Shown here one piece after another: positions 48,196 to 60,754 of a DNA stretch of 64,000 nucleotides (positions within the stretch are counted from its first letter, which is position 1; each line of letters begins with the position of its first letter). The translations under genes and the position numbers were made by a program. A model generated the notes under the pieces. That model worked only from the letters and a program-made list of their open reading frames with translations. It did no database searches and was not told where the DNA came from. Source of the stretch: Hsuehochloa calcarea (Eukaryota; Streptophyta; Magnoliopsida; Poales; Poaceae); contig CM070594.1 of NCBI GenBank assembly GCA_036346395.1, positions 25,205,385 to 25,269,384 on the forward strand, read 5' to 3'.

Positions 48196-49081
48196 GAGAC
48201 CACCTCGTTGGACACCGCCATACCGGGTCTTGGTCGGAGTGGAAGCTCATCAATAGGAAGCGTACATGCTGGAGGAGCACGAGTGGGTATTTGGCCCAAT
48301 TACGCAACCGCGTATGAATAAGCAATGTCAGAAGGCTATTTGCGGTCAACTACTTCTCAAAAGGGAGAATTAAGAAGGCCCAATTCCTAGAGCTCGGCGC
48401 GTACATCTTGCCAGGGGGACTCTCAGGACCGAGCTGGTAGCTTCCAATCCGCCACGATTCGAACATTAGCTCACGTATACGCCTCGTGTGGTAGAGTACT
48501 TCTTTTCCTTTAACGTGGACCGGATGGAAAAAATCTTAGACGTAAAAAAAACTTTTCTAAACAAACGGTAAAAAGTTAGTTTAAATAACAAGACCAATAG
48601 TGCCAAGAATGTGTCCTTCGAGAAAGTGTGAGAGAGAGAAAGGTGATTTGCAACTTCAAGGAATAGGATACGTTATCCTAACCACTACATACTCTTCCTG
48701 TAATAAGGACCTTCTTTTCAATGGTATTATGGAGCGTCATGTGAAAAATGCATTACAAGTACAAGCGATTCAATCCTATTTTTTTAAAATAATTTTAATT
48801 TGAAAGATAATTACAAAAATATGGTCAAATTTTTTTTTTACAAAAAATAGGCCATTGTCGCCCTTTAGAATTGCGAAATTTTTCTGTCACCATTCCAATT
48901 GACGACAGGGATGTGGAGAGGTTTCTGTCGCCAATTGAACTGGTGATAGGACAATTTCGTCAGTTGAATTAGCGACAGGAGCCTATCACTAATTGAAATG
49001 GTGGAATGAAACTATATTTAAGTTTTTTTTTAATTTATGTGTAGCAAATTCAGCCTAAAAATTTAGTGTATTACACAAAGT
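48196..49081. repeat. repeat R, second copy in unit 2
   Basis: Direct repeat of 47030-47948, starting GAGACCACCTCGTTGG at the join. It differs by AACGTGGACCGGATGG in place of the doubled block. The variant is shared with unit 3, indicating two R subtypes. Confidence 0.75.
48888..49003. repeat. nested foldback in repeat R, copy 4
   Basis: Nested inverted repeat with inner arms CTGTCGCCAATTGAACTGGTGA and a CAGTTGAATTAGCGACAG partner, the best-preserved inner stem. Confidence 0.75.
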
Positions 49082-49824
49082 TTTTTGTAATACCTTGAAG
49101 TGTACGCGTAGTTCGAAATCCAAAATTGAAGAAGATAACGAAATGTGAAGTAGATAATGCGAGATCGGCAGCGTAATAACACAAACAACCCCCTCTGGAG
49201 TGAGATAAAAAAAAGTATTTGGGTTTAGGGTTCCATGCGTGTTGTTGTCCCGATTGTATTGTTCATGGAACCGATTCCTTCGGAAAAAATTACGTAATAT
49301 TTAATAGTCGAAAGTATTTGAGAAAAGATATTTAAGTTTGAAAGACTTCATAATTTAATTGCGAATTACATTACCACTGGGTTTCATTACATGCATTAGA
49401 AATACCAACATCCACGAATCAACAAACTAAAATACACCTACAATACATGTGCGCATTTTTGGAATCCAAAAAAATGGTTGATTGGGACAAAATTGATTAG
49501 TCCTAGCGGTCCATCGGTCCCTTCCCCTTGTCTCTAGACTATCCGCGGCGGTTGCCAGTCTCCAAGTCAGCCATATTTCATTAGACGGGCTAGATGATTG
49601 AATTATGTTAGGATAACACAACGTAGGGCCAAATTAATAATCAGGAAGCAAAATGAACATGACTTACCTCTTCGATCCAGACTTCGCCCCGGCGATAGGG
49701 AGTGCTCAGACGATCGCCGATCTCTAGCAAGAGCCTTCCCTTGCGCCATGCGCCAACCGGCTGCATTTCGGCCTCGCTTGGGTGGTCCTCCACCACCATC
49801 GTGCTTTTTCCAGGACTCCTCTGT
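49082..49824. other. non-coding stretch, possible minus-strand exon relic
   Basis: Counterpart of 15477-16206. The minus-strand frame 49853-49641 contains EDHPSEAEMQPV and LLLEIGDRLSTPYRRG, and then a GAAGAGGTAAGT donor-like site. The protein is not recognised; a host exon relic is only a possibility. Confidence 0.35.
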
Positions 49825-50784
49825 TGATAAGGACATCCTTTCCACTGATACAACCATAACTACTATTGTTGATCCTCAACTTGATGTGCAAGGATCAATT
49901 ACTAGAGCGTATGCTCGTTAACTAAATTATCAGGTAACTTCGTTTCTAGGAGTGCACTCCTATTCTTTGAACTCCCTGATACCACCTGATGAGGCAAGTT
50001 GGGTCTCAATTTTCGATAGGATGATAACATCGATTTGGAGAAGAACAACTTTGACGATGCAGGCTTTTAACCGATCATGACAAGAACACCAAGCAATCGG
50101 TAAACCACACTTCGAGTCGTTATCAACCATGCTAAGAGCGCGGTTGACCTGAACACGAGGTTCAATTCCTACGAGCAAGTGAAGAATAAGCAAGAACAAG
50201 ATACACAAACAATCTGAAATTGTAAATAGGAAATATGAATTCACACGAGTTGAGGCCTGCAAATCACAATTGTTGGTATAGTCGACGCAAGGTTCATTAT
50301 CCATCTGATTGTAAATTTTCGTCTCAATCCAAAGAAGGCAAAGAAAGTTATATGCGGTAAAAGTTGACGTAGTTTTTTGTTTGAATCTAAAACTGTCTGC
50401 ACTTATGATTTTTGTAAGAACTTTTCAGCCGGTCTTCAAAAAGTGCCCCAAAAGAAAAATTGTAGAAACAAATTGTCAGAAACGGAGAAAAAATCAATGA
50501 AAAGAGGCATCCGACAAAAGTTACAAACAAAATAGCAATGTATCGTCTAAAGGGATGTAAAACTACAGTTTTCAGTGTTAGGTCAAGATGTGCTATTCAC
50601 TCCAAATTGCATTCTATTAAATTATCTTATGTCTACCACTCCTATACAGTGTTATACACTTGTTTTAGCCTTCATCCATCCTTGGTTGATCAAAGAACAT
50701 AGGCTAAGTGCTACATACAAACTATAATTCAATTCTATGCAATTTCTAAAATTAACTAATTGTTCTCCTTGCTACCTAATATTA

Positions 50785-52896
50785 TGTAATATCCCAAATT
50801 GAATCGCTTATCTAAGGAGTCTCGGAAAGGAGTGAAACAAAAATCCGTAATAATCATTTTCTTCGGGGTTTTCTGTATTTCGCAACCTGGCTTGGGTTGT
50901 AGCCCAGAGGGCCCATGGGGCTGCCCCAGAGGGGGTTTCTCCCCATACCCTAGCCTCCCTCCTCCACTCCCCAAGCCGCCACACCTCCCCACCTTGGTGC
51001 CGCCCACGCCTGACCCGGCGCCGCCTCCCGGCTTGTGGTGCCGACCTCCTTGCTTGTGGTGCCGCCTCCTGCCATGGTGCCGCCCTCCTGCCGCCGGTTT
51101 TCGCAAAGGAGAGGTGGAGGGAGACGAGGGGAGAAAGGAGGAGGAGTGGGATCTTCTTCGTGGGGGGATCAATCAACGTCTCCCTAAGATTCTTCAAGGG
51201 TAACGAGTCATTTCCCATCGCTTGTTGTCGCTAGATACGAATTGGATTAGTTTGATTGGATTGAATTGATGCTGTCAGAAAGTTCAGATCTGTCCAGTTT
51301 CTTGCGTGGCCGGTTTCGGCTTCTTAGAGGCCGATCTGGAGGTTCTTCCCTCCTAGAGATTTGTAGTCACGGTTCTTAGCTTTCTATGGCCGCCAAGATC
51401 ACCAGACTCCGATCTACGGTTCAAAAGTTATGATAGATTCTTTCCTACTATCCTGGAAAACCTGACGAGAATTGTCAGTATAGTTGTTTAATGAAATATG
51501 ACTTGGTTAGGATCAGATTCAGATTGGTCACCCAAAACGATTTCTGTAGATAATTTTATCATATTTCCAGATTGATAAATAACACTCAAATTGGATTTAT
51601 AGATTAAAAGTTATGTTATGTTCTTCGCTTCTGTTCTGTTCGTCTGGACAGATGTCTGTCACGTATTTTCACCTGCTGTTTAGTCAAATGTTTTGGCAGA
51701 ATTTTTAAATCTTGTCAACTAGAGTTTTTTAGGTTTGCTCGTTAAGTTTCATTGGGAACTAGACTCATGTCGTTCCGAGTTCAAGATCATTAAATATGAT
51801 TTTTTCCGTACCGCTGTCCAGTATGATTTCAGGTGGATGAATTGTTTGATTTCAGTTTTGGGTCTATTCGTTGTATTGGTAGTCGTGGGGTTATCGAGAT
51901 CACCGTAGCATTGTCATATCATGTTGTTCTTATTTCGAGTACATGATTGTATAGGCAGCGAGTGTAGGAGCTCCTTCGCCTCCTAGCATGTCACATCGCG
52001 AAGGCAAGTACAATGTGTTGAGATATATTGATTGCTGAATGTTTGTTGATGTGATGTTAATGTTATGATCCATGTTCGCATACCATAATATACATTCCGT
52101 TTTAATTGATAATCCATGGAAGAAAGTGGTGACATTCATTGCATATGTTTCATTACATTCATGCGTTGTTCACGCTCCGCCCACATGAGTGGAATTGTAA
52201 AGACCCATCAACTCCAAAGATGGGCATCTAAGACCCACCATTCCAATGTGGGAAAATTTGACACCCATATGAACGTTCTTCATACGGTGATTGCATCCCG
52301 AACTTTGTTAGGTACGGACTTAGTGAACACCGACGGTGTGTCACTTGCTATACCAGTATGAGCATGTGTGCAGCTCATTCCTTTCAATGCATCCATTCAT
52401 TCCATTCATACACATGAGTTTTCAGAGATAAATTCATTATTCAGACAGATTGACTTGTTCATAACATTGTATGATCAATTGTTTATCAGATTTGCTGAGT
52501 TTCACTCATTCTTATTTACTTTATTTATTTAGGTGAACGTTGATGATGACTTTGTTGGGAGGAGTAGACCAAAGACTTTTCACTCGGGCCACCATATTTT
52601 ACCTTCAAATAATTAGTTTCGATTATGTCTTTGTTTCGTTAATTGAGGAACCGAATAAATAGAGTTAAGACTGGATGATATTTCTCTCCATGTTATGTTT
52701 AGTAAATTGATGTTAGTGGTTTGTTTTAATTACTCCCCGATTATTCTCGATGAATTCACTTTTATTACTACCATGCTACTACTAAAGTTGGTCTCCTTAT
52801 GTACTTAGAGGAGTTACAGTTTAAATTATTCCGAAATGTGGTTGTATGTTAGTTCATTAGGTAACATCTTTGCTTCCGAATAGCCAGAGTGTTACA
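50785..52896 (+). mobile_element. solo LTR, unit 2, target duplication TATTA
   Basis: 2112 bp from TGTAATATCCC to GAGTGTTACA, flanked by TATTA (50780-50784 and 52897-52901). It is the same insertion as 17170-19287, so it predates the duplication of units 1 and 2. The GC-rich block near 50890-51120 gives frames on both strands (up to 138 codons) with no family resemblance. Confidence 0.9.
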
Positions 52897-53144
52897 TATT
52901 AAGCCTGTCCAAACTCCACTTTCTACAAACCGAGCATATCACGTCGAACTGGCCGTTGTAATTCCTCTACTCATCACTTGAGTCTGGTTATCACGAACTA
53001 GCCACCGGTAGCACCACCTATTTTGTTTTGGTAAGAATTAGCATGAGCTTGGTAAGAGCTTGAGCATGTGTGATTTGTAACCTCCAGATCCTAGTAGTTG
53101 GTAGGGACTTATATAATTGTGTATCTTCTTGTTTTCTACTAACC

Positions 53145-54100
53145 ATGACAGGGTCAAGATTACATAGGAGGAAGTTTCGTGAGATTAACAACACCATTGA
53201 CTCATCTCCTGTGCCTGAATGAGGTAAATTTAAGTATGCATTTCCATCCTTTGCTGGTAAATTTGATCATGATGCCTATGTTGACTAGGAGATAGCATTA
53301 GAAAAGAATTTGAATATAATGATTGGCCTGATAGGCAAAGGATTAGAGTTTCCATCGGTATTTTTATTGATCGTACAATACTTTGGTGGAAGTATCTTGG
53401 TAGACAAGGAAGAGTGCCTCAAACTTGGAATGCATTTTAAAAAACTTTTGAGAAATGACTTCATCCTAAATAACATGCGGATTATTTGCTAGCAAGATTG
53501 CAACGTTTAAAACAAGGTAATAGAACTGTAAAGGAATACTATCAGGAATTAAAAACTCATTTGTTGTGTTGTGGCTTAGAGGAACATTCTGAAGCTACAG
53601 AGAATAGATTCTTAAGTAGGCTTAATCAATAAATTCAGGACTTTCTTGTTCACAAGGAATATAATTCTATCTCAGTTGTTTATATTTGCCTATAAGGTTG
53701 AAAGTCAGATTGAGAACAAACATGTGTTTGTGTCTTTTTCTATAACTAACAACTTGCATGAAGTTGAGAACCATGCCGATGAGGAGAATGAGCTGATGGA
53801 ACCACCGACTCGAATTGTTGAGAAGGAAGATGAGGAGATGGATGTACCTACATCTTCTGAGGAGAGCCAAAAAGGTCAAGATAATGGTTGTATCATCACT
53901 CAAGGTGAGTGTGCTAATGAATAACTATAATTGTTCACTATTCACTATCCAGCAAAGTATTATGAATGAAGATCCATTCAAATTGTTGTTTAAAGGAAAG
54001 CATGACGAATACAAAGTCAATTTGATGGGAGGATATGATGAGAATGAATTTTATGTGCCTCATGTTTGAATTGAAATTTCTATAGTGATGTCCTACACTT
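53145..54100 (+). pseudogene. gag: gag relic of the CRM-like element (unit 2)
   Basis: ATG in the TACTAACC context, then readable capsid pieces: LARLQRLKQGNRTVKEYYQEL near 53490-53550, LCCGLEEHSEATENRFLSRLN near 53563-53630, IENKHVFVSF near 53710. The acidic region ends QGECANE near 53922. In-frame stops near 53220 and 53288 and frame changes break it. Slightly better preserved than the unit 1 copy. Confidence 0.68.
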
Positions 54101-54150
54101 GTTTTCATGTGAATAGGTCACAATCCAGTACCATATTTTCTAAAGAAGGG

Positions 54151-55649
54151 GAGCCGGATGAGACACATACTTTCGCTTTATGGTCGAGACGGCATGTTTT
54201 CAACGCTTTCTTTTCTTTCTCGAAGCAAAGACGCTTGCAACGCTCACGCCATGTATTTGGCGTTGTAATCTAACACTTTCGTAATCCAACACTCTCTTTA
54301 CAAAGCACGGGTTATACCCGTTATAGTTATTGAAGGTGTGACAGCTAATACCGCTAAAAGACAACTCTATGGGTTTATAACCGTTATGGAGGCTACTCTG
54401 GCATGTGGACCTACTTCAATACAGACTCAGACTTTGAACGGAACTATTGATCCAGTCAAGAATCCTCGTCATACTCAACCTAGGAACCATCTCAGAGAAA
54501 GTAGCCCAGTTTGATTTTTTAAAGTTTTCCCCTGAAAACTTTGGTATGTTTCTATATGTAGTCCTAGGGTTAGTTGTTACATTTGATGTAATGGTTGCCG
54601 AACTTTGGTTATCCAACTGAAAAAATAGAGGCCGAGGATGTATCAGTACTATCTCTGTAATCCAAAAGTTATAGTCTTAAAGATGGATATACTACATTAA
54701 ACCGTATGCTTCCTATTTTCCTTAAAGAAGGAAAAGGTGTAAATAAAAAGGACAAGCATAGTTACATCATCTTACGAGAAAGAGGGCGATGTTGTCTGCA
54801 GCATGATTCATGAGTAGTTCTGCCATGTAAACATAGCAAGGAAGATGCGAATGATATGAATGGAAGAGTTGAGCGTACAAAGACAAAGACATCACAAAGA
54901 CAAATTGAGGCACACTCGCCGCACGCGCTTCGCTTTTTGGCAAAGGATACCAGATCACAGGCGCCATTAAAGCGCCATGTCACGCCCCTGCATACCAAAT
55001 GGCAATACCACGACACCCTCACCTTCCCAAGAACCCCCACAAGTACCTAACTCTACCACCCAAGGGTATTATAGTCATTTCCACACAGTGGTCCCAAAGA
55101 ACACCAATTGCTCATTCAATCGATATAATTATATCCCATTTTTAAAAAGCATTTCTTCTCTTGTAACCTTTTAGGCCCGAGACAGCAGGAGGAGAACACG
55201 AGAGGGCTACCAACGAAAACAAATTCGCTTTTTGGATTTTGGCCCTCCTCCTTCCTTGTTCACATCGACATGGGTGCCCTTGTTCTTGGCCTCCCGATTG
55301 AATCATGGAAGCCAAAAATAGTTTTTTTGGGGAGTTGATTTCGCTGAGTTCTTTATTTCTTTGGTTTCTTCGAGAGGAGCGACCATGAGCGCTGAAGCGC
55401 GAGTTTCCTAGATATCCACCTTCTGAGCTCAGATTCCCTTGTAAGTTGCCCTGCATCTTGTGCCCAGATCGAATTGTTAGGATCAAGCACAGGAATCACC
55501 GTGGCTTTTCTTTGTAATGGATCTTGGTTAAAATCGGGATCTTGGGACTAGATGAAGCCATTTGTCCTTGTTGATTGGATTTGTGAGTTTGATCACCGAT
55601 ATGTGGAGTGGTCAACCACCGCTTTTAGAATTTTTGGGTTAGGATACTC
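54151..55649. other. unassigned stretch with a unit 2-only block
   Basis: Matches 20561-21689 except that 54721-55066 is absent from unit 1, whose join falls at the shared TTATAGTCAT. The block has a minus-strand frame (55040-54762, with cysteine-rich SACGECASICLCD) of unknown meaning. No other gene is seen. Confidence 0.45.
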
Positions 55650-58364
55650 GCTTCATGGAAGTTGTTCAACATGCATGGACATCGAATAACCACCACAAGG
55701 AGCAGTTCTATAGACTCAACCGGAAAATGGCCACAACTGCAGCAAAGCTACGAGCTTGGAGCAGAAAACTTTTCTCACATGCAAAGCTGCAACTGCACAT
55801 GGCATTGGAAGTTATTCTCTAGCTTGATATAGCCCAAGAGAGCGCATAACCTCATCAATGTAAAGGGGTCTCAGAGCGGGCTAAATAAAAGAGTGATGGG
55901 TCCGATGTTGATTGAACGCTCTAGGAGAAGACAAAACTCGTGGATCACAAATCTAAAAGAAGACGATGCCAACACAAAGTTCTTCCATCTAAACGACAAT
56001 TCTAGAAGACGTAAAAAACACATCCAGAGGTTGCAAGTAGGGCAGGGATGGGCTCACACGCACGACGAGAAATAGGCATCCTTAAAACTTTATTTTCAGG
56101 ACGTGTTACCCTCGCCGAACACAAGAAGCTATGATCTAAGTTGGGAGGCGATGGACTTCACCCCACAAACCGGATGCCTTGAGGGATCTTTCCTTGAACT
56201 GGAAGACGCCATCGCACTAGCTCAAATTCCAAGCGACAAGGCACCAGGCCCAGATGGATTCACGTTCGTGTTCTTCAAATCATGCTGGTCCATTATCAAA
56301 GCTGACATCATGGTGGTTTTTCAAAGCTTCCACAGCCTTTGAACGGTGAGCCTTCACCTACTTAACACAACAAGCATCACTTTGGTACCGAAGAAGGATG
56401 GGGGTGGAAAGTGTGGCTGACTACAGACCCATCACCCTCATTCATGGGGTAGGGAAGTGGACAGCCAAGACTCTAGCATTACAACTAGCACCACACCTGG
56501 AAAGCCTGGTCTCCATAAATTAGAGTGCTTTCGTAAAGAAAAGAAGTATACACGATAACTTTCTATATGTAAAAAATTTGACAAAAGGGTGCACAAATCC
56601 AAAACTCTGATGCTCTTCCTCAAGCTAGACATAGCAAAGATGTTTGACACAGTGCGCTGAGACTACCTTTTGGACCTTCACCAAAGGTTGGGTTTCCCGT
56701 CCAGATGTAGAGACTGGCTTGCGACCATGTGGTGTATGACCTCCTCTAGAGCCCTCCTCAATGGCATCCCTAGTAGCACCATCAACCATGGAAGGGCTTA
56801 TGCAAGGAGACCCGCTCTCCTTTTCGCCATCGTAGCAATTGACCTCCGCAAACACTTTTCGAAAAGGCAATAGAGAAGGGACATCTCAGATCGACGCCAC
56901 GTCCGCCTTCACATGCTCAGACATCTATGTATGCCGTGACGCAACAATCTTCATTTCTCCTAACAAAAGAGACATCCAAACAACATCTCACATACTTCAA
57001 ATCTTCATAAAAGTCTCGCATCTCTAGACCAACTTCCACAAAAGTACAAAGTGGTTCCTACAGAAGTGATCACATTGACCTCGACACACTTCTCCAAGAG
57101 TTCATGGCTATTTGCTCAAATTTTTCGGTCAAACACCTAGGTCTCTTGCTGAAAATTAGAAGACTTAGGAGGGTTGAACTTCTAGCCGCTATTGGACAAA
57201 GCCGGAGTAGGCTAGCGGGTCGGTAGGGTAGATTGTCGACCTCGCTGGTCGCTTCTACCGGTAAAATCAGGTTTTCTCGATTCGACCTACTACCTTACAC
57301 CTGTAGTTGAAAATCCATCCTTCGCCTCAACAAATTAAGGAGGAGGTTCCTATGGACGGGGTAGAAACATTATCAGAGGCAAATGCAAAGTCAATTGGGA
57401 TAAGGTCCGGTCGGCCAACAAAGCTTGGCGGATGTGGGTTCTAAGCCTAACAAAGTTTATAAGGGCCATTAGGCTTCATTGGCTATGGCAAGAATGGAAA
57501 GTGAAAATAAACTATGGGTCGTCATGGGTATAGCGTGTGGTGACGACGCTGATCGCGATCTTCACGGCGCCACCTCAATCACATTAGACAATGGGAAAAA
57601 ACAAAGTGTTGGACTTTAGCATGACTCAATAGGACATCCCTAAGGAGTCTCAGACCGAGATCTTCCGCTATCCACTTGAAAAACAGAACTCGCCCATGCG
57701 ACACTCCAGACAACCGCTGGATACATTACATCAACATACAAGGCGAAATTTTGGTTGGGCTAGTCCACCAATTCCTAGGACTTTGGGAAAGAGTCAACCA
57801 AATCACTTTGGACACATCCGCCACGCATTTGAGGTCACTTGGAAGCAAACCTCCCGAGGGGAATATACAAAGAAATCGGCTTATGATTTGCAATTCCTTG
57901 GATCAAAGACAACCTAATAAAAAATCATTTGGAAAACCCTCGCACTTCTAAATGCAAGCATTTCGCATGACTAGCCATTCAAAACAGCATCGTGGACTTC
58001 GATGATCGCAAGCATGGGGTTGGCCAACAAGCGCACTTGCCCACTTTGCAGAAAATTCCAATCGACTTTGCATTTCATGTCAAGTTTAGGTACTCGATGA
58101 CTTTGGAATTCCATGACAGATCGTTGGGCCATGCACTATTGAAGCCATCCTTTTGGCCTCTTAGTCACATCATCAAGGACCGTGGACAAAATTTGTAATT
58201 TGGACCATCTACCAAGGAGGGCAACGCCACGTGGTCATTTTAATCGCTCGAGATCTCAAAAGAGCGCAATGCCATAACTTTCAACCGAAGGATCTCTCTC
58301 GCTCGAGATGGTTGCTAAGATCAATGAAGGAAGAGTTTGGACTCTCGCAGGGGAAAATGTCTAG
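55650..58364 (+). pseudogene. L1-type LINE ORF2 relic (unit 2, uninterrupted)
   Basis: Runs through the site occupied by copia in unit 1. Segments in order: AAKLRAWSRKLFSHAKLQLHMALE near 55740, DDANTKFFHLNDNSRRRKKHIQRLQ near 55960, SDKAPGPDGFTFVFFKSCWSIIK near 56233, VPKKDGGGK near 56388, and LKLDIAKMFD near 56620. The YADD-type box is damaged near 56930. A zinc-knuckle-like tail leads to the stop at 58362-58364. It encodes LINE endonuclease-downstream and reverse transcriptase parts only; the start is 5'-truncated, as is usual for LINEs. Frame breaks are numerous, but motif quality exceeds unit 1. Confidence 0.75.
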
Positions 58365-59276
58365 AGTAATTAGTCCCCGTAATTAATCTGTAGTTTTAGG
58401 TCCTCGGCTTTTGTTCTTTGTATTTGACTTTTCTTTATCAATATATATATAATAGGCAATATGTCGCTTCTTAAAAAGGGCCACTTGTACAACAAATCTA
58501 ATGACGAGCAAATGACTATTTATTTATTTTTTCATATGCATAATAAAGAATTTCATGTGAATCACTACGGCAAAATCACAATTCATCAAGATGAGTTAAA
58601 TATATAGGTCGTTTTGTCAAACATGCATGGCATGATGGTTACGTTATGATTTATTGCGAGCCGCAAGCCCCTCGTCGGCGTGCGTAACTCGCCACCGCCA
58701 TCTCTCAAGCGCTTGAAAACAATCATAGGGAAAATTTTGTCCGAGCATTATTTTTAATACCGATTTGTATCCAGATCCTAGAAATCTCACTAAGATGGAT
58801 TAGAATAAGGAAAGAACAATATCCGATTCAGATTCATATTTTATTGGATATCCAATAAATCAACAAAATAGATATCCGATAAACATCAATATCCTTTAAG
58901 ATCCTCTCGTGAATTTCTAGTAATCGACTAATATATAATATACATCAATATCCTTTAAGATCCTCTATGAATTTCTAGTAATTGACTAATATATAATATG
59001 AATTTATATTTAATTATGTTTTGTTACTAAGTACGATAAGCAATTCTTAATAGGTAGTATAATTTGACACTTTCGCTGATGAAGTTATATCTTTCTTTAT
59101 GTGTACACTATCCGTCAAGTTATCTCAGAATCGATTTGAACTGATTCGCACCCGCCCAATCCCAAATATTTGTATTCATATACGATCAAAATCCACATGC
59201 GAGTAAAACTATAAATTAGGATACTAAAAAGCAATATACGAGCCGCTTTCACCCGAGGCCCCGTTGATAACCGCTA
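58365..59276. other. LINE 3' tail and AT-rich segment E (unit 2)
   Basis: Counterpart of 35282-36185, with no gene. It ends at GATAACCGCTATATGA before the CRR LTR, slightly different from unit 1 (GATAACCAACATGA). Confidence 0.5.
58883..58999. repeat. 59-bp tandem duplication in segment E (unit 2)
   Basis: Two direct copies beginning ACATCAATATCCTTTAAG at 58883 and 58942, the same pair as in unit 1, so the duplication predates the units. Confidence 0.8.
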
Positions 59277-59281
59277 TATGA

Positions 59282-60120
59282 TGATGAGGACATCCTCCTT
59301 CTATACACGCACTACACAAGACCCTCCAGATCCGGTGCCGAACTACACGGTCCTATGACAAGAGCTAGAGCGCCACTTAATCGATCGTAAAGTCGCTTTC
59401 TAGGGCTAAGTGTATTATTTGAGAACTCTATGATGTCGCCTAATGGAGATGATTTACTTGTACTGTGAATCTAGACTACGACTGGCTCAAGAAGGTCTAC
59501 GATCATCGCAAGAAGATCTACGACCACTACAAGAAGACCTACGACTAGTTGATTCGATTGGAGCAATCTACGACCGTAAAAGCGAGCACAAGACTGCTGG
59601 ACACAATCTACGACCAAAGATAGCATGGACTCCTCAAGACCACCCTAGGACCAATCCACGCACTGCATCTTCGACTGTAAATACGCAACACAAGGTGTCA
59701 CACACCGCTTTGGAAACTAATAAGACTTTGTAAACGTAACGAGGTCGGAGTCCAGTTGTGTACGCTTCATCCCACTACCGCACAACCCTAGGTCGACCTC
59801 CTCACGCTTTCCTATATATATACGTGAGTCGCCATAGGCGTTTTTTTTCCTTAGATTATTCTCGCCAATTGCGCTTCACCGACATCGGCTTGAGAAACCC
59901 CACTTGTAAACTTCATCCATATCCGCAATACAATCTGGGATTGCATCTACCTTGTTCTTGTGAGTTGCTTCGATTGCTTGCAGAACAATAACCTTCGTGG
60001 TAAGGTCGATCACAAGGCAAGCGTGGTCGATAACGACAGGCATGCGGGTGTAGCGAATTGCGAGGTGACGATCTGTTGGTCGGAAGCCTCAAAGCGTCAA
60101 CGTCCTCACGACGAACCAAA
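59282..60120 (+). repeat. CRR LTR, unit 3, 3' end missing
   Basis: Starts TGATGAGGACATCC and follows the other LTRs to ACGACGAACCAAA, then changes directly to AAGAACCACAT of segment D. About 40 bases of the LTR end and the first 1.4 kb of D are missing. It could be a solo LTR with a later deletion, or a 5' LTR with one deletion removing the rest of CRR and the start of D. Confidence 0.85.
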
Positions 60121-60754
60121 AAGAACCACATAAAATATGACAACAAGAATAGCAACACAAAGAAAGGAAAGGGGAGGAAGAGATGAGCGCTACCTATTCT
60201 ACTGGTATTTAGGCCTTACATTTGGTAGTTTAAAAAAGCATTTTTATTTGATAGTTGACTTAGAGATATATTACGTACTAAAAGTCCATAACAGTCGCTT
60301 TATAACATCTAAGAAAAACGTGAAATATTCTAGACATTGTACGAGAAACACCGGGGCATTAATTCGGTGGACCGTTATTATGCCATACATGGGATGTTAT
60401 TAAGAAAAAAAAAATATGCAAGAAATTCTCCAAAAAAAAAGAACAACTGGCCTTATTTTGGTGGCCTTAATCACGCACGCCTACCAAACACAGCGTAAAC
60501 TTAGAGGGGAGGGGACCAACATCTTGAATTAATGAAGAAACACGGGAAAAAAATAATGCAACTACAGCTTGTTTGTTGAAAACGATCCGCTATTTTGAAA
60601 TCTTGTCTTATTAGAAATTGAAATGCAGGAATTTCGCAGGAAACAATGATTTCCGCCAGGATCTTACGAAATTTGGGTTTGTGGCAGATTAACTAGGCAT
60701 CAACTTGATCGGCGGCACTTCTCACTTGCCGAGAGTCGGTCATTAAACCAGATC
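60121..60754. other. D segment of unit 3 before the F-box relic
   Basis: Matches 11265-11900. No gene. The third AT-rich tandem block is present near 60345. Confidence 0.55.

Larger units (their letters stand above)
49825..54150 (+). mobile_element. older CRM-like gypsy element, 5' part (unit 2)
   Basis: Starts TGATAAGGACATCC with the polyprotein tail VDPQLDVQGSITRAYAR, then leader, solo LTR insertion and gag relic. It mirrors 16207-20560. The similarity to CRR in LTR start, leader end and gag order puts it in or near the CRM clade. Confidence 0.6.
36191..59281 (+). repeat. higher-order tandem unit 2 (CRR + D + E)
   Basis: Complete unit of 23,091 bp: full-length CRR (36191-43621), D (43622-57791) and E (57792-59281). 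It lacks the copia insertion of unit 1 and the extra fragment at 14225-15105, and carries its own rearrangement at 48044-48195. Confidence 0.85.
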
